A stretch of DNA of 64,000 nucleotides from Pseudomonas sp. MWU13-2105. Its GTDB lineage: Bacteria; Pseudomonadota; Gammaproteobacteria; Pseudomonadales; Pseudomonadaceae. A model generated the notes under the pieces. The model was given only the letters and a program-made list of their open reading frames with translations, did not search any database and was not told the origin of the DNA. The stretch covers positions 186,001-250,000 of the forward strand of contig NZ_JALLIY010000010.1 of the NCBI RefSeq assembly GCF_023242315.1, written 5' to 3'. The position numbers and the translations under genes were made by a program. Below, in pieces: positions 43,133-50,891 of this stretch; position 1 is the first letter of the stretch; every line of letters starts with the position of its first letter.

Positions 43133-43559
43133 ATGGACGTTCGTCAGTTTGCCTTCCTGGCTCGGCAGCCTTCTGCTGCCCTGAAAAACCGTGAGCACTT
43201 CCTTGGCCTGCCCAAGCGTGGGCTGGCGAACGCGATGTTCTGGCAGCCGTTGCTGGCCCAGGCGGACGGCATTGCGGTCAGCGGCGGCGGTACCACGCTG
43301 GGGCAGGTGGGCAATGGCGTGCCGATCGTCAATATTGCCGCGCCGAATGCCCAAGGATCTGCTCAATACTGGCCTGGTCGAAGCGGGCAATCGCCTGGAC
43401 GCATTGGCGAGTAACAATATCGTCAACAAGTCGGGCGGGATGATTGCCGGACGCGATGTGGGTGTGACGGCCGTCACTGGCGATGTGCTCAACCAGCGTG
43501 ATGTCACCGGCATCAATCAAACTGCGGGCTTTGTCAGCACGCACCGCGAATTGGAAACT
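43133..43559 (+). pseudogene. decayed FhaB/CdiA-type filamentous hemagglutinin
   Basis: From ATG 43133 the frame encodes the extended signal peptide and start of a two-partner-secretion hemagglutinin (MDVRQFAFLARQPSAALKN ... GIAVSGGGTTLGQVGNGVPIVNIAAPNAQG). It stops after 93 residues because a deletion joins it, in another frame, to an internal piece of the same kind of protein (DALASNNIVNKSGGMIAGRD ... GDVLNQRDVTGINQTAGF). That piece breaks off near 43556 against unrelated sequence. The hydrophobic core of the signal region also looks shortened. Full-length proteins have thousands of residues. No fhaC partner gene is nearby. Clearly a remnant. Confidence 0.85.
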
Positions 43560-43560
43560 A

Positions 43561-43600
43561 GGGAACCGGCGCACCCTAAGGTGCCCTGCGCACGACCACC
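43561..43600 (-). ncRNA. fragment resembling phage C4 antisense RNA
   Basis: On the minus strand GGTGGTCGTGCGC (43600-43588) is followed by a hairpin with GGCACC/GGTGC arms (about 43585-43571) and GCCGGTTCCC. From memory this resembles the 5' half of C4 antisense RNAs of P1/P4-like phages. The expected 3' half is missing because the hemagglutinin fragment begins there. No database search was possible. Confidence 0.35.
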
Positions 43601-43614
43601 ATAAAGTGCAGGCG

Positions 43615-43645
43615 ATAAAAAAGCGCCAGTCTCAAGGATGGCGCT
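43615..43645 (-). terminator. rho-independent terminator on the minus strand
   Basis: Read on the minus strand, GCGCCA (43644-43639), a 10-nt loop and TGGCGC (43628-43623) are followed at once by six Ts. No minus-strand gene feeding it is recognised, so it probably came with imported phage-like DNA. Confidence 0.7.
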
Positions 43646-43737
43646 GTGCGCCGTAGTTTCGCGGGCGACTAAACCCGATCACTGATGAGCAGTGACAAGG
43701 AGGAGACTAGCCAGCGGAATAGGCAGGCGCAAGCGAG

Positions 43738-44112
43738 TTGGATTTTCTAGGAAATTTCACTCAAGGGAAAGAGAGTTATCTTGGTTGGATAACCCGATCG
43801 CAGCCTCACTTACCTCTCCACATAAAAAGCTTGCGGAATATATCGTCGATATTCGGCGCAGAGGGCCTTGCGGCTTGTGCGCTTGGCCCGTATTCAGCCT
43901 TCCGATTTCTTGACGCGTTATTGTCACCACCTTATGATGCGGCCATTAAATTGATATCAAATGTTTCAAGGAATGAACATGTGTGTTTTCACCCTCGGGA
44001 TGAGGTCCCCCGCGGCCATGCCGTGCCGTTACCCGAGTCTCTTCGTTTCTTCGAAATCTCCCCGTTCAAAACCCTGGAGCGCTTTCCGCAGCCTCCGGCG
44101 ATAACCCCTTGA
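43738..44112 (+). CDS. unrecognised ORF in an AT-richer islet
   Basis: A possible 124-residue protein from TTG 43738 (LDFLGNFTQGKESYLGW ... ERFPQPPAITP). It has no membrane segment or motif that I recognise, and the start is weak. Its DNA, roughly 43680-43990, is clearly more AT-rich than the flanking genes and lies between the hemagglutinin/phage debris and the CsgG operon. It could be the orphan tail of a deleted toxin/immunity module or simply non-coding debris. An overlapping frame (43692-43913) is equally open, so coding status is doubtful. Confidence 0.3.
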   Translation: MDFLGNFTQGKESYLGWITRSQPHLPLHIKSLRNISSIFGAEGLAACALGPYSAFRFLDALLSPPYDAAIKLISNVSRNEHVCFHPRDEVPRGHAVPLPESLRFFEISPFKTLERFPQPPAITP

Positions 44113-44228
44113 CGATCACAGGTCCGGCTTTGCCCACGGTGAAGGCCGTTGCCTTGCTGTTCGCCTGAAATTTTTGTCCGCCCGTTTCCCAATATCCCCA
44201 GGTCCGATTTTCCCCAGGAGTGTGCTGC

Positions 44229-44912
44229 ATGAAAAAAATCTCGCAGGTCGTCATTTTCGGGATGGCAGCGATCACGCTGACCTCCATCGGTGGTTGTGCC
44301 ACCGAGAGTTCCCGAGCCTTGCCGGTGCAGCAAGTGGAAACCGCCAACCAGGTCTACACCGGTGCGCGCACCCCGATTGCGGTCGGCAAGTTCGATAACC
44401 GTTCCAGCTATATGCGCGGGATCTTTTCCGATGGTGTCGACCGTCTCGGCGGCCAGGCCAAGACCATCCTGATCACCCATTTGCAGCAGACCAACCGTTT
44501 CAGCGTGCTGGACCGCGACAACCTGGCGGAGATCCAGCAGGAAGCGAACATCAAGTCTCAGTCGCAGAAACTCAAGGGCGCGGATTTTGTGGTCACCGGC
44601 GACGTCACCGAGTTCGGCCGCAAGGAAACCGGCGATCGCCAGTTGTTCGGCATTCTCGGGCGCGGCAAGACCCAGGTGGCCTACGCCAAGGTCGCCCTGA
44701 ATATCGTCAATATCGTCACCTCGGAAGTGGTGTATTCCAGCCAGGGCGCCGGTGAGTACGCGCTGTCCAACCGCGAAGTCATCGGTTTCGGCGGGACTGC
44801 CAGCTACGACTCGACCCTCAATGGCAAGGTCCTGGACCTGGCCATGCGTGAAGCCGTGAACAAGATGGTTCAGGCGATCGACAGCGGCGCCTGGAAACCG
44901 GGCCGGCCATAA
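44229..44912 (+). CDS. CsgG/HfaB family lipoprotein
   Basis: A 227-residue lipoprotein: signal sequence with lipobox ending at Cys23 (LTSIGGC), then a CsgG-type domain (PIAVGKFDNRSSYMRGIF ... QTNRFSVLDRDNLAEIQQEANIKSQSQKLKGADFVVTGDVTEFG). CsgG forms the outer-membrane pore for curli, but shorter relatives occur outside curli loci. No csgA, csgB, csgE or csgF is present. It is the first of three genes (CsgG, DUF4810, DUF799) found together in many Gram-negatives, including NMB1164-NMB1162 of Neisseria. ATG 44229 has AGGAG at 44216-44220. Confidence 0.9.
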   Translation: MKKISQVVIFGMAAITLTSIGGCATESSRALPVQQVETANQVYTGARTPIAVGKFDNRSSYMRGIFSDGVDRLGGQAKTILITHLQQTNRFSVLDRDNLAEIQQEANIKSQSQKLKGADFVVTGDVTEFGRKETGDRQLFGILGRGKTQVAYAKVALNIVNIVTSEVVYSSQGAGEYALSNREVIGFGGTASYDSTLNGKVLDLAMREAVNKMVQAIDSGAWKPGRP

Positions 44913-44948
44913 GTATTTCTACAACAAAAACAGGGAGCTTCACGCGTC

Positions 44949-45320
44949 ATGGGTAAAAAGTTCGGTTTGCTAGGTTACATCGTGGCAATAGCAGCAGGCG
45001 GCGCCTTGTTGGCGGGCTGCGCTCCGCAGGTCAAGACGCTGTATCAGTGGGAAGGCTATCAGCCTCAGGTTTACCAGTACTTCAACGGTGAGGCCAAGGA
45101 GGCGCAAGTCGAGGCCCTGGAAGCCGACTTGCAGAAGATCAAGGCCACCAATCGAGCCGCGCCACCGGGTTATCACGCCCACCTGGGCATGCTCTACGGC
45201 AGCCTTGGCAAGGACGACCAGATGGTGCAGCAGTTCCAGACCGAGAAAGCGTTGTTCCCAGAATCGACGGCTTACATGGACTTTTTGTTGAGCAACGCCA
45301 AGAAGGGGATCAAGCAATGA
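44949..45320 (+). CDS. DUF4810 domain lipoprotein
   Basis: A 123-residue lipoprotein with lipobox Cys24 (ALLAGC) and a small DUF4810 domain (TLYQWEGYQPQVYQYFNG ... PPGYHAHLGMLYGSLGKDDQMVQQFQTEKALFPES) that reads like a TPR-type helical pair. It is the middle gene of the CsgG-DUF4810-DUF799 set. It starts 36 nt after the CsgG gene with GGGAGCTTCACGC upstream, and overlaps the next start by ATGA (45317-45320). It probably works with its partners at the outer membrane; the precise role is not established. Confidence 0.9.
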   Translation: MGKKFGLLGYIVAIAAGGALLAGCAPQVKTLYQWEGYQPQVYQYFNGEAKEAQVEALEADLQKIKATNRAAPPGYHAHLGMLYGSLGKDDQMVQQFQTEKALFPESTAYMDFLLSNAKKGIKQ

Positions 45321-45976
45321 ATTCGCGTTTTCTGAATGCACTGGCCGCCCTGTTGCTGGTGAGTCTGCTGGGTGGTTGCGCAGCCCCCAAGACCGTGGAT
45401 TATTCGGCCTACAAGCAGGCCCGCCCAAGGACGATCCTGGTATTGCCACCCCTGAACGAATCACCGGATATCAAGGCCACCTACAGCCTGTTGTCCCAGG
45501 TGACATTCCCGTTGGCGGAAGCCGGTTATTACGTCATGCCGGTGGCGCTGGTGGATGAAACTTTCCAGCAGAACGGCCTGAACACGCCAACCGACATCCA
45601 CAACACTTCGCCGGCAAAGCTGAAGGAAATTTTCGGCGCGGATGCGGCCTTGTACATCACGGTGACCCAGTACGGTACGCAGTACCGGGTGATCAGCAGC
45701 GCGACCATCGTGACGGCCAGTGCCAGGCTGGTGGACCTCAAGACCGGTACCGCACTTTGGACTGGTAGTGCCACGGCTTCCAGCGAGGAAGGGAATAACA
45801 ACAGTGGTGGCGGTCTGGTCGGCGCGCTGATCACCGCGGCGGTCAAGCAGATTATCAACAGTGCCAACGACGTGAGCCATCCCATTGCAGGGATCACCAG
45901 TCAGCGACTGTTGTCCGCCGGGCATCCGGCAGGCCTGTTGTATGGCCCGCGCTCGCCGAAGTACGGGACGGACTGA
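45317..45976 (+). CDS. DUF799 (GNA1162-like) lipoprotein
   Basis: A 219-residue lipoprotein with lipobox Cys21 (LLGGC) and a DUF799 domain (ARPRTILVLPPLNESPDIKATYSLLSQVTFPLAEAGYYVMPV ... ALYITVTQYGTQYRVISSATIVTASARLVDLKTGTALW). The meningococcal homologue GNA1162 (NMB1162) is a surface vaccine antigen related in fold to TolB-type proteins. It overlaps the DUF4810 gene by four bases, so the set is co-translated. A terminator follows. The three lipoproteins likely form an envelope transport or assembly complex (inference). Confidence 0.9.
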   Translation: MNSRFLNALAALLLVSLLGGCAAPKTVDYSAYKQARPRTILVLPPLNESPDIKATYSLLSQVTFPLAEAGYYVMPVALVDETFQQNGLNTPTDIHNTSPAKLKEIFGADAALYITVTQYGTQYRVISSATIVTASARLVDLKTGTALWTGSATASSEEGNNNSGGGLVGALITAAVKQIINSANDVSHPIAGITSQRLLSAGHPAGLLYGPRSPKYGTD

Positions 45977-45986
45977 GGTCGAAAGT

Positions 45987-46019
45987 AAAAGGGGGGGATC
46001 AGCATCCGCTCCCTTTTTA
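45987..46019 (+). terminator. rho-independent terminator of the CsgG-DUF4810-DUF799 operon
   Basis: AAAAGGG... (from 45987) pairs with CCCTTTTT (46011-46018), with loop GGGGATCAGCATCCGCT. The T-tract on the plus strand directly follows the stem. It is 11 nt after the DUF799 stop. Confidence 0.8.
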
Positions 46020-46104
46020 TAATGTTTTTATCCTCCGTAATTCGCTTCGCGCCAGGATTTATAGCCGGGGGCAGAGCCATGAATTTGAACCAAGGAAACC
46101 TGCG

Positions 46105-46572
46105 ATGGGTATTTCGGATACTAATGTTCCAACATCTTTCTATGATCTTGCCAGTCCTTGGAAGAGATTGTTTGCTTACATGATTGACCTGTTTATTGTT
46201 TTTCTACTTATCGTGGTGAAACGTGTATTGGGTCTTTTCTTTTTCCCCCATGACAGCTTTGTGGGGGGGATATGTTATTGGACGGGAAATGCCCTGCAAA
46301 TTGCAGCCTTTGCTTATTTTTTGTTCGGTGATGCGTTGCCGAACGGGCAGACGGTGGGCAAGCGACTGATGGGTATTTCGGCTGTCGGCTTTCCGGTTAA
46401 TACCCCGTGCTCGCTGTTCCAGTCGTTCTTGCGCAACGTGCCGAAGGCGCTATTCAGCGTGCTGGATGCGGTTTTCGTGTTTTTTGGCTTCCGACGGCGT
46501 CTCGGCGACATGCTTGCCATGACCATGGTGATCAACGCCAGACAGACATCTCCGGCTGAAAACGTTAACTGA
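46105..46572 (+). CDS. RDD family membrane protein
   Basis: A 155-residue membrane protein of the RDD family: ASPWKRLFAYMIDLFIVFLLIVV (with the Arg and Asp that name the family), a second segment around residues 55-78, NGQTVGKRLMGI, and a third segment near 120-140. RDD proteins are small inner-membrane proteins, some implicated in ion exchange, mostly uncharacterised. ATG 46105 follows AAGGAAACCTGCG. Its codon use is more AT-rich than usual here. It lies between the lipoprotein operon terminator and paralogue 2; a link to either is unproven. Confidence 0.85.
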   Translation: MGISDTNVPTSFYDLASPWKRLFAYMIDLFIVFLLIVVKRVLGLFFFPHDSFVGGICYWTGNALQIAAFAYFLFGDALPNGQTVGKRLMGISAVGFPVNTPCSLFQSFLRNVPKALFSVLDAVFVFFGFRRRLGDMLAMTMVINARQTSPAENVN

Positions 46573-46588
46573 GAATGAAGGGTGGATA

Positions 46589-46640
46589 GGGGCGGAGCCA
46601 GCATCATCGCCGGTAAGCCGGGCTCCTACAGGTCCGCCCC
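46589..46640. repeat. REP-like hairpin, class C
   Basis: GGGGCGGA (46589-46596) pairs with TCCGCCCC (46633-46640) around CATCGCCGGTAAGCCGGGCTCC, an arm of the CGCCGGCAAGCCGGCTCCTAC type also seen at about 50951-50974. It may terminate the RDD transcript. Confidence 0.65.
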
Positions 46641-46804
46641 AGCCCTTACCGCCCGCCCACCGGCACCCATTGTCCATCCCAGGCCAACCCACAATTCCAA
46701 TACATCTTTTCGATGGGCGTTCTGTAACAAAGATTGTATATTTGTACATTAGTGTTACATGACCAGAATGATTTCTTATTTTCACCTTTGACAGGACACT
46801 GCAT

Positions 46805-46876
46805 ATGCTCGCCTTGAAAGGACCTCAGCAGCACGGTGACACCACCCGCGGCCGTATGGCCGGAGGTCGGGCATGA
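46805..46876 (+). CDS. 23-codon upstream ORF coupled to the 166-residue protein
   Basis: ATG 46805, with AGGA about 10 nt upstream, opens a 23-codon ORF (begins MLALKGPQQHGD) ending at TGA 46874-46876, which overlaps the next ATG (46873) as ATGA. Length, overlap and the Gly6/Gln8-Gln9 positions match the ORF in front of paralogue 1. The GGAGG that serves the main gene lies within it. Translation is inferred. Confidence 0.55.
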   Translation: MLALKGPQQHGDTTRGRMAGGRA

Positions 46877-47373
46877 GCACCGGTTCGGTAACCGCCTGGG
46901 CCACGGCGCTCAGTTCTCGCGTGTTTGAGCGCAAGACTGCCGATGCGCAGAAAGCCAACATGCAGGAAATCAAGAACAAGCAGGTGCTCAACAACATCCC
47001 GCGGGACCCGACCGCCCTCGACACCACGCAGATGCAGAAGGACAAGCTGCAGTCGCAGTTCCAGGGCTTCGACCCGAAATCGGTCACCCCGGACCAGTTG
47101 ACCAAGTACAGCAATATCCTCAAGGAACACGGCCTGATCAGCACGACCACCGCCGGCCTGCTGGCCACTGCCGGGACGAAAAACAAGCCCGGCGAAAAAT
47201 TCAACGCGCTGGACTATTTCGCCACCCAGATCAGCACGCTGCAAAGCGGCAGCTCGAGTGACCAGTTCTCCAACCATATGATCCCGGAATACAAGAAGGC
47301 GATTAACGTGCTGCTGAACCTGCAGCAGTTCGCCAGTTCCGGCGCCAGCATGTCGATCGATACCAAGGTCTGA
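46873..47373 (+). CDS. uncharacterised protein, paralogue 2 (166 residues)
   Basis: A 166-residue soluble protein (begins MSTGSVTAWATALSSRVFER, ends SSGASMSIDTKV), about half identical to the protein at 42377-42901, with an eight-residue net length difference located before the conserved EKFNALDYFATQIST block. There is no signal peptide, membrane segment or Cys. Charged and Gln-rich stretches suggest a helical, possibly self-associating protein (inference). GGAGG lies 8 nt before the ATG inside a coupled 23-codon ORF. A strong hairpin ends the unit. The upstream DNA (46680-46800) is notably AT-rich. Family unknown. Confidence 0.75.
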   Translation: MSTGSVTAWATALSSRVFERKTADAQKANMQEIKNKQVLNNIPRDPTALDTTQMQKDKLQSQFQGFDPKSVTPDQLTKYSNILKEHGLISTTTAGLLATAGTKNKPGEKFNALDYFATQISTLQSGSSSDQFSNHMIPEYKKAINVLLNLQQFASSGASMSIDTKV

Positions 47374-47409
47374 ATCCCTTGTCGCATTGACGGCCGTCTG
47401 CATCGGCCA

Positions 47410-47432
47410 GGCGCTTGCGCAACGCAAGCGCC
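47410..47432 (+). terminator. strong hairpin after paralogue 2
   Basis: GGCGCTTGCG (47410-47419), CAA, CGCAAGCGCC (47423-47432): a perfect 10-bp GC-rich stem 36 nt after the stop. No T-run follows, but placement suggests transcription termination. Confidence 0.65.
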
Positions 47433-47573
47433 GATCAAACACGATCCATGTTCCCAGCCATCACCCTCCCGCCATTGATGCGCCGTCCTCGCTGCCTATG
47501 ATGGCTGTGACGTCTGTCGGCCTGCCGCCGTGATCCGACAGCCTCGCGTACTTTCATTCCTGCGAGCGCCACC

Positions 47574-48995
47574 ATGACTCAAACAAGAACCCTCTACGAC
47601 AAGCACATCGATTCCCATACGGTGTGTCGCCTCGATGACCAGGGCCATGTCCTGCTGTATATCGACCGTCAGGTCATCAACGAATACACCAGCCCGCAAG
47701 CCTTCAGCGGCCTGCGCGAAGCCAAGCGCGGAGTCTGGCGCGCGGCAACCGCGCTGGCCGTGGTCGACCATGTGAACCCCACCGCGCCCAAGCGCGTCGC
47801 CGCCATGCCGGACGCCGGCGGTGCGCGGCAGGTGTCATACCTGGCCGAGAACTGTGCCGACTTCGCTATCGAACTGTTCGATGTGCTCGACAAACGCCAG
47901 GGCATCGAGCATGTGATCGCCCCGGAGCAGGGTTTTATCCTGCCGGGGATGGTGGTCGCCGCCGGTGACAGCCACACCACCACCTATGGCGCCCTGGGAG
48001 CGTTCGGCTTCGGTATTGGCACCTCGGAGATCGAACATTTGCTGGCGTCGCAGACGCTGGTCTACAAACGCCTGAAGACGATGCGGGTAACGGTTAGCGG
48101 TGAGCTGGCGCCGGGGCTGACATCCAAGGACGTGATCATGGCGCTGATCGGCAAGATCGGCGCTTCCGGGGCCACCGGTTATGCCATCGAATTCCGCGGC
48201 TCGACCATTGATGCCCTGAGCGTCGAGGCGCGCATGACCATCTGCAATATGGCGGTGGAGGCGGGTGCGCGCGGGGCCTTTATGGCGCCGGACGAGAAAG
48301 TCTTCGCTTACCTCAAGGACAAACCCCGGGCGCCCAAGGGCGAGCTGTGGGAACAGGCCGTGGCCCGTTGGCGGGAATTGCACACGGATGCGGGCGCGCG
48401 GTTCGACCGTGAAGTCGAACTGGATGCCGGCGCGCTGGAACCCATGGTCACCTGGGGCACCAGCCCGGACCAGGCCGCGCCCATCGGGGCGAAGGTGCCG
48501 GACCCGCAAGATATCAGCGACCTGATCCTGCGCCAGGACATGCGCCGCGCCCTGAATTACATGGGGTTGGAAGCCGGCATGCCGCTGAATGAGATCGTCA
48601 TCAGCCATGCCTTTATCGGTTCCTGCACCAATGCACGAATCGAGGACCTGCGTGACGCGGCCCGTGTGGTGCGTGGTCAACACGTGGCCAAGCATGTGCG
48701 GGCGATGATCGTGCCGGGCTCGACCCAGGTGCGTGATCAGGCCGAGGCCGAAGGTTTGGCGGCGGTGTTTATCGACGCCGGTTTCGAGTGGCGGCAATCG
48801 GGTTGCTCGATGTGCCTGGCGATGAACGATGACGTGCTGGAGCCAGGCGACCGCTGCGCCTCCAGCACCAACCGCAATTTCGAAGGGCGCCAGGGCGCCG
48901 GGGCGCGCACACATCTGATGAGTCCGGCGATGGTGGCCGCCGCCGCCATTGCCGGACACCTGACCGATATTCGCCATCTGGAGCCAAGGCCATGA
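47574..48995 (+). CDS. leuC: 3-isopropylmalate dehydratase large subunit-like (LeuC)
   Basis: A 473-residue aconitase-superfamily protein. The [4Fe-4S] cysteines are Cys351 (FIGSCTNARIEDL), Cys411 and Cys414 (SGCSMCLAMN). DSHTTTYGALGAFGFGIGTSE and the C-terminal SSTNRNFEGRQGAGARTHLMSP are typical of LeuC. With LeuD it isomerises 2-isopropylmalate to 3-isopropylmalate in leucine synthesis. No leuB or asd is nearby. The transporter/regulator context suggests a second copy, perhaps acting on another hydroxydicarboxylate (citramalate, dimethylmalate). The start is supported by homology; its ribosome-binding site is weak. It overlaps leuD by ATGA. Confidence 0.9.
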   Translation: MTQTRTLYDKHIDSHTVCRLDDQGHVLLYIDRQVINEYTSPQAFSGLREAKRGVWRAATALAVVDHVNPTAPKRVAAMPDAGGARQVSYLAENCADFAIELFDVLDKRQGIEHVIAPEQGFILPGMVVAAGDSHTTTYGALGAFGFGIGTSEIEHLLASQTLVYKRLKTMRVTVSGELAPGLTSKDVIMALIGKIGASGATGYAIEFRGSTIDALSVEARMTICNMAVEAGARGAFMAPDEKVFAYLKDKPRAPKGELWEQAVARWRELHTDAGARFDREVELDAGALEPMVTWGTSPDQAAPIGAKVPDPQDISDLILRQDMRRALNYMGLEAGMPLNEIVISHAFIGSCTNARIEDLRDAARVVRGQHVAKHVRAMIVPGSTQVRDQAEAEGLAAVFIDAGFEWRQSGCSMCLAMNDDVLEPGDRCASSTNRNFEGRQGAGARTHLMSPAMVAAAAIAGHLTDIRHLEPRP

Positions 48996-49606
48996 GCATG
49001 CAGCCATTTTCCCACGTCACCGGCAAGGCCGCGCCGATGCTGGCGGCCAATATCGACACTGACGTGATCATGCCCAAGCAGTTCCTCAAGGGGATCGATC
49101 GCAACGGGTTGGACCGTGGTTTGTTCTTCGACCTGCGGGTGTTGCCGTCGGGTGAACCCAATCCTGGATTCGTGCTGAATCAGCCGGCCTGGAACGGCGC
49201 CAGCTTCATGGTGGTGGGGCCGAACTTCGGTTGCGGCTCCAGCCGTGAGCATGCGGTGTGGGGACTGAAACAGATGGGGATCCGGGCGCTGATCGGCAGC
49301 AGTTTCGCCGGGATCTTCTACGATAACTGCCAGCGCAACGGGGTGTTGTTGATCACCCTGGATGAGGCGACGGCGCAGCGCCTGGGGCAGGTGGTGAGCC
49401 AGCCGCGGAGTGCCGAGATCAGTATTGACCTTGAGAGTCAGCAGATCCGTTTGCAGGATGGCAGTGTGATCGAGTTCCAGATCGATACGTTGCGCAAGAC
49501 GGCGTTGATGCAGGGCTTGGATGCCATTGGCAGCACTTTGCAGCGCAGTGAGGAGATCAGGGCGTTCGAGCGGGCGCATTTGCAGGCCAATCCCTGGTTG
49601 AGCTGA
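48992..49606 (+). CDS. leuD: 3-isopropylmalate dehydratase small subunit-like (LeuD)
   Basis: A 204-residue aconitase swivel-domain subunit: AANIDTDVIMPKQFLKGI, then the substrate-binding loop VVGPNFGCGSSREHAVWGLKQMGIRALIGSSFAGIFYDNCQRNGVLL. Length is near the usual ~210. It starts inside the leuC stop codon (ATGA, 48992-48995), so the subunits are made together. An ATG two codons later (48998) is also possible. The same caution about true substrate applies as for its partner. Confidence 0.9.
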   Translation: MSMQPFSHVTGKAAPMLAANIDTDVIMPKQFLKGIDRNGLDRGLFFDLRVLPSGEPNPGFVLNQPAWNGASFMVVGPNFGCGSSREHAVWGLKQMGIRALIGSSFAGIFYDNCQRNGVLLITLDEATAQRLGQVVSQPRSAEISIDLESQQIRLQDGSVIEFQIDTLRKTALMQGLDAIGSTLQRSEEIRAFERAHLQANPWLS

Positions 49607-49650
49607 AACCTGGGCCGGCTCGTCGATTAGGAGGAGACCACCGACTCATT

Positions 49651-49781
49651 GTGGCGAGCGGGCTTGCCCGCGCTGGGGCGCGAAGCGGCCCTAAAACCTG
49701 CAACCGCGCTGTATCAGATAGAACGCGGTCACAGGTTTTGCGACTGCTTCGCAGCCGAGCGCGGGCAAGCCCGCTCGCCAC
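49651..49781. repeat. REP pair, class A, between leuD and lysR-type gene
   Basis: GTGGCGAGCGGGCTTGCCCGC and GCGGGCAAGCCCGCTCGCCAC flank about 90 bp with an inner AACCTG.. / ..CAGGTT inverted repeat, almost the same internal layout as the pair at 22837-22967. It sits between convergent genes. Confidence 0.87.
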
Positions 49782-49873
49782 AGTCCGCGTTCGACTTCAA
49801 ATTGCCTTAATTGAACGGCATTAGGGGTTGTCCGCTCTCCACATGGGGTTGATGTGGTGAGTCCTGAAGGCGG

Positions 49874-50788
49874 TTAGATCGACAGCTGTCGAAAATGCTC
49901 CTGCAAGAACTCTACACACACCCGCAGTTTCCCCGAGTACGCCAGCCGTGTCGGGTACACCGCCCAGACATTCGCGCTCTGGGTGTAGTCGTGCAGCACC
50001 CGCACCAGTCGGCCCTGTTCCAGCAGCGGTTTGACGTCCCATAACGAGCGCAGCAGGATGCCGCGTCCATCCAATGCCCATTGCAGGACAATCTCACCGC
50101 TATTGGACGACAACGGCCCGCGCACGCGCACGCTGTCCTGGCTGCCGTCGCGCTCCAGATTCCAGATACCGAAGGCGTTGTCACGCTCCTTGAGCACCAG
50201 GCAATCGTGTTGCTCCAGGTCGCTCAACTGCTGCGGTGTGCCACGTCGTTCCAGGTAGGCCGGTGCCGCACAGAGGACCCGGCGATTGCTCACCAGGCGT
50301 CGACCGATGTGCTGGCCGGGGATATCGTCGCCTACCCGGATCTCCAGGTCGAAACCCTCGCTGACGATGTCCACCACGCGGTCGAACAGGTCCAGGCGGA
50401 TCTCCAGGTCCGGATAACGCTCGGCCAGCAGCGACAGCGCCGGGGCTACATGGTTGCGTCCGAAACCGAAGCTGCTGCACAGGTGCAGGCGGCCGCTGGG
50501 GTTGTCGTGGGCTTCGGACAGTTCGTCGTTGAGTTGCTGGAAGTCCTCGAGGATACGCACCGCCCAGCGTTGTACCCGCTCGCCGTCCTCGGTCAGGGCG
50601 ATACGTCGGCTGGTGCGATGCAGCAGGCGGGTGGCAAGGGTGCTTTCGAGAATCTGGATACGTTTGCTGACGTAGGCGGGCGACAGTCCCAGTTCATCGG
50701 CGGCGGCGGCGAAGCCGGCCTTGCGGATGACGGTGAGGAATACGCGCAGGTCTTCGGGCAGGGGCACGGTGTCTTTCTTTGGGTTCAT
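49874..50788 (-). CDS. LysR family transcriptional regulator
   Basis: A 304-residue LysR-type regulator. The N-terminal winged helix (about 10-70) is LRVFLTVIRKAGFAAAADELGLSPAYVSKRIQILESTLATRLLHRTSRRIALTEDG, followed by a periplasmic-binding-protein-like effector domain. The HTH resembles the DmlR/TtdR branch, regulators of malate or tartrate use (family impression only). ATG 50788 is chosen as the normal LysR start; the open frame extends to 50962. It lies downstream of dctA on the same strand and converges with leuCD, so a dicarboxylate effector is plausible. Confidence 0.9.
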   Translation of the reverse strand: MNPKKDTVPLPEDLRVFLTVIRKAGFAAAADELGLSPAYVSKRIQILESTLATRLLHRTSRRIALTEDGERVQRWAVRILEDFQQLNDELSEAHDNPSGRLHLCSSFGFGRNHVAPALSLLAERYPDLEIRLDLFDRVVDIVSEGFDLEIRVGDDIPGQHIGRRLVSNRRVLCAAPAYLERRGTPQQLSDLEQHDCLVLKERDNAFGIWNLERDGSQDSVRVRGPLSSNSGEIVLQWALDGRGILLRSLWDVKPLLEQGRLVRVLHDYTQSANVWAVYPTRLAYSGKLRVCVEFLQEHFRQLSI

Positions 50789-50891
50789 GGACAAAGCAAC
50801 GAACGCTGGCGGCAGGAGCCGCCAGAATAGCATTGGATGGCCCGGGCGGAAGGCGCGCGCGCCGGCGGGATCTCGAGAACGACGCACAACC

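Noticed and set aside
42902..44228. Intact CDI toxin/immunity system or prophage
   Set aside because: Only broken pieces of a hemagglutinin and phage-like RNA remain; there is no TpsB/FhaC gene, integrase or structural phage gene.
44229..45976. A curli biogenesis locus
   Set aside because: Only a CsgG-family lipoprotein is present; there are no curlin subunits or CsgE/CsgF, and the companions are DUF4810 and DUF799.
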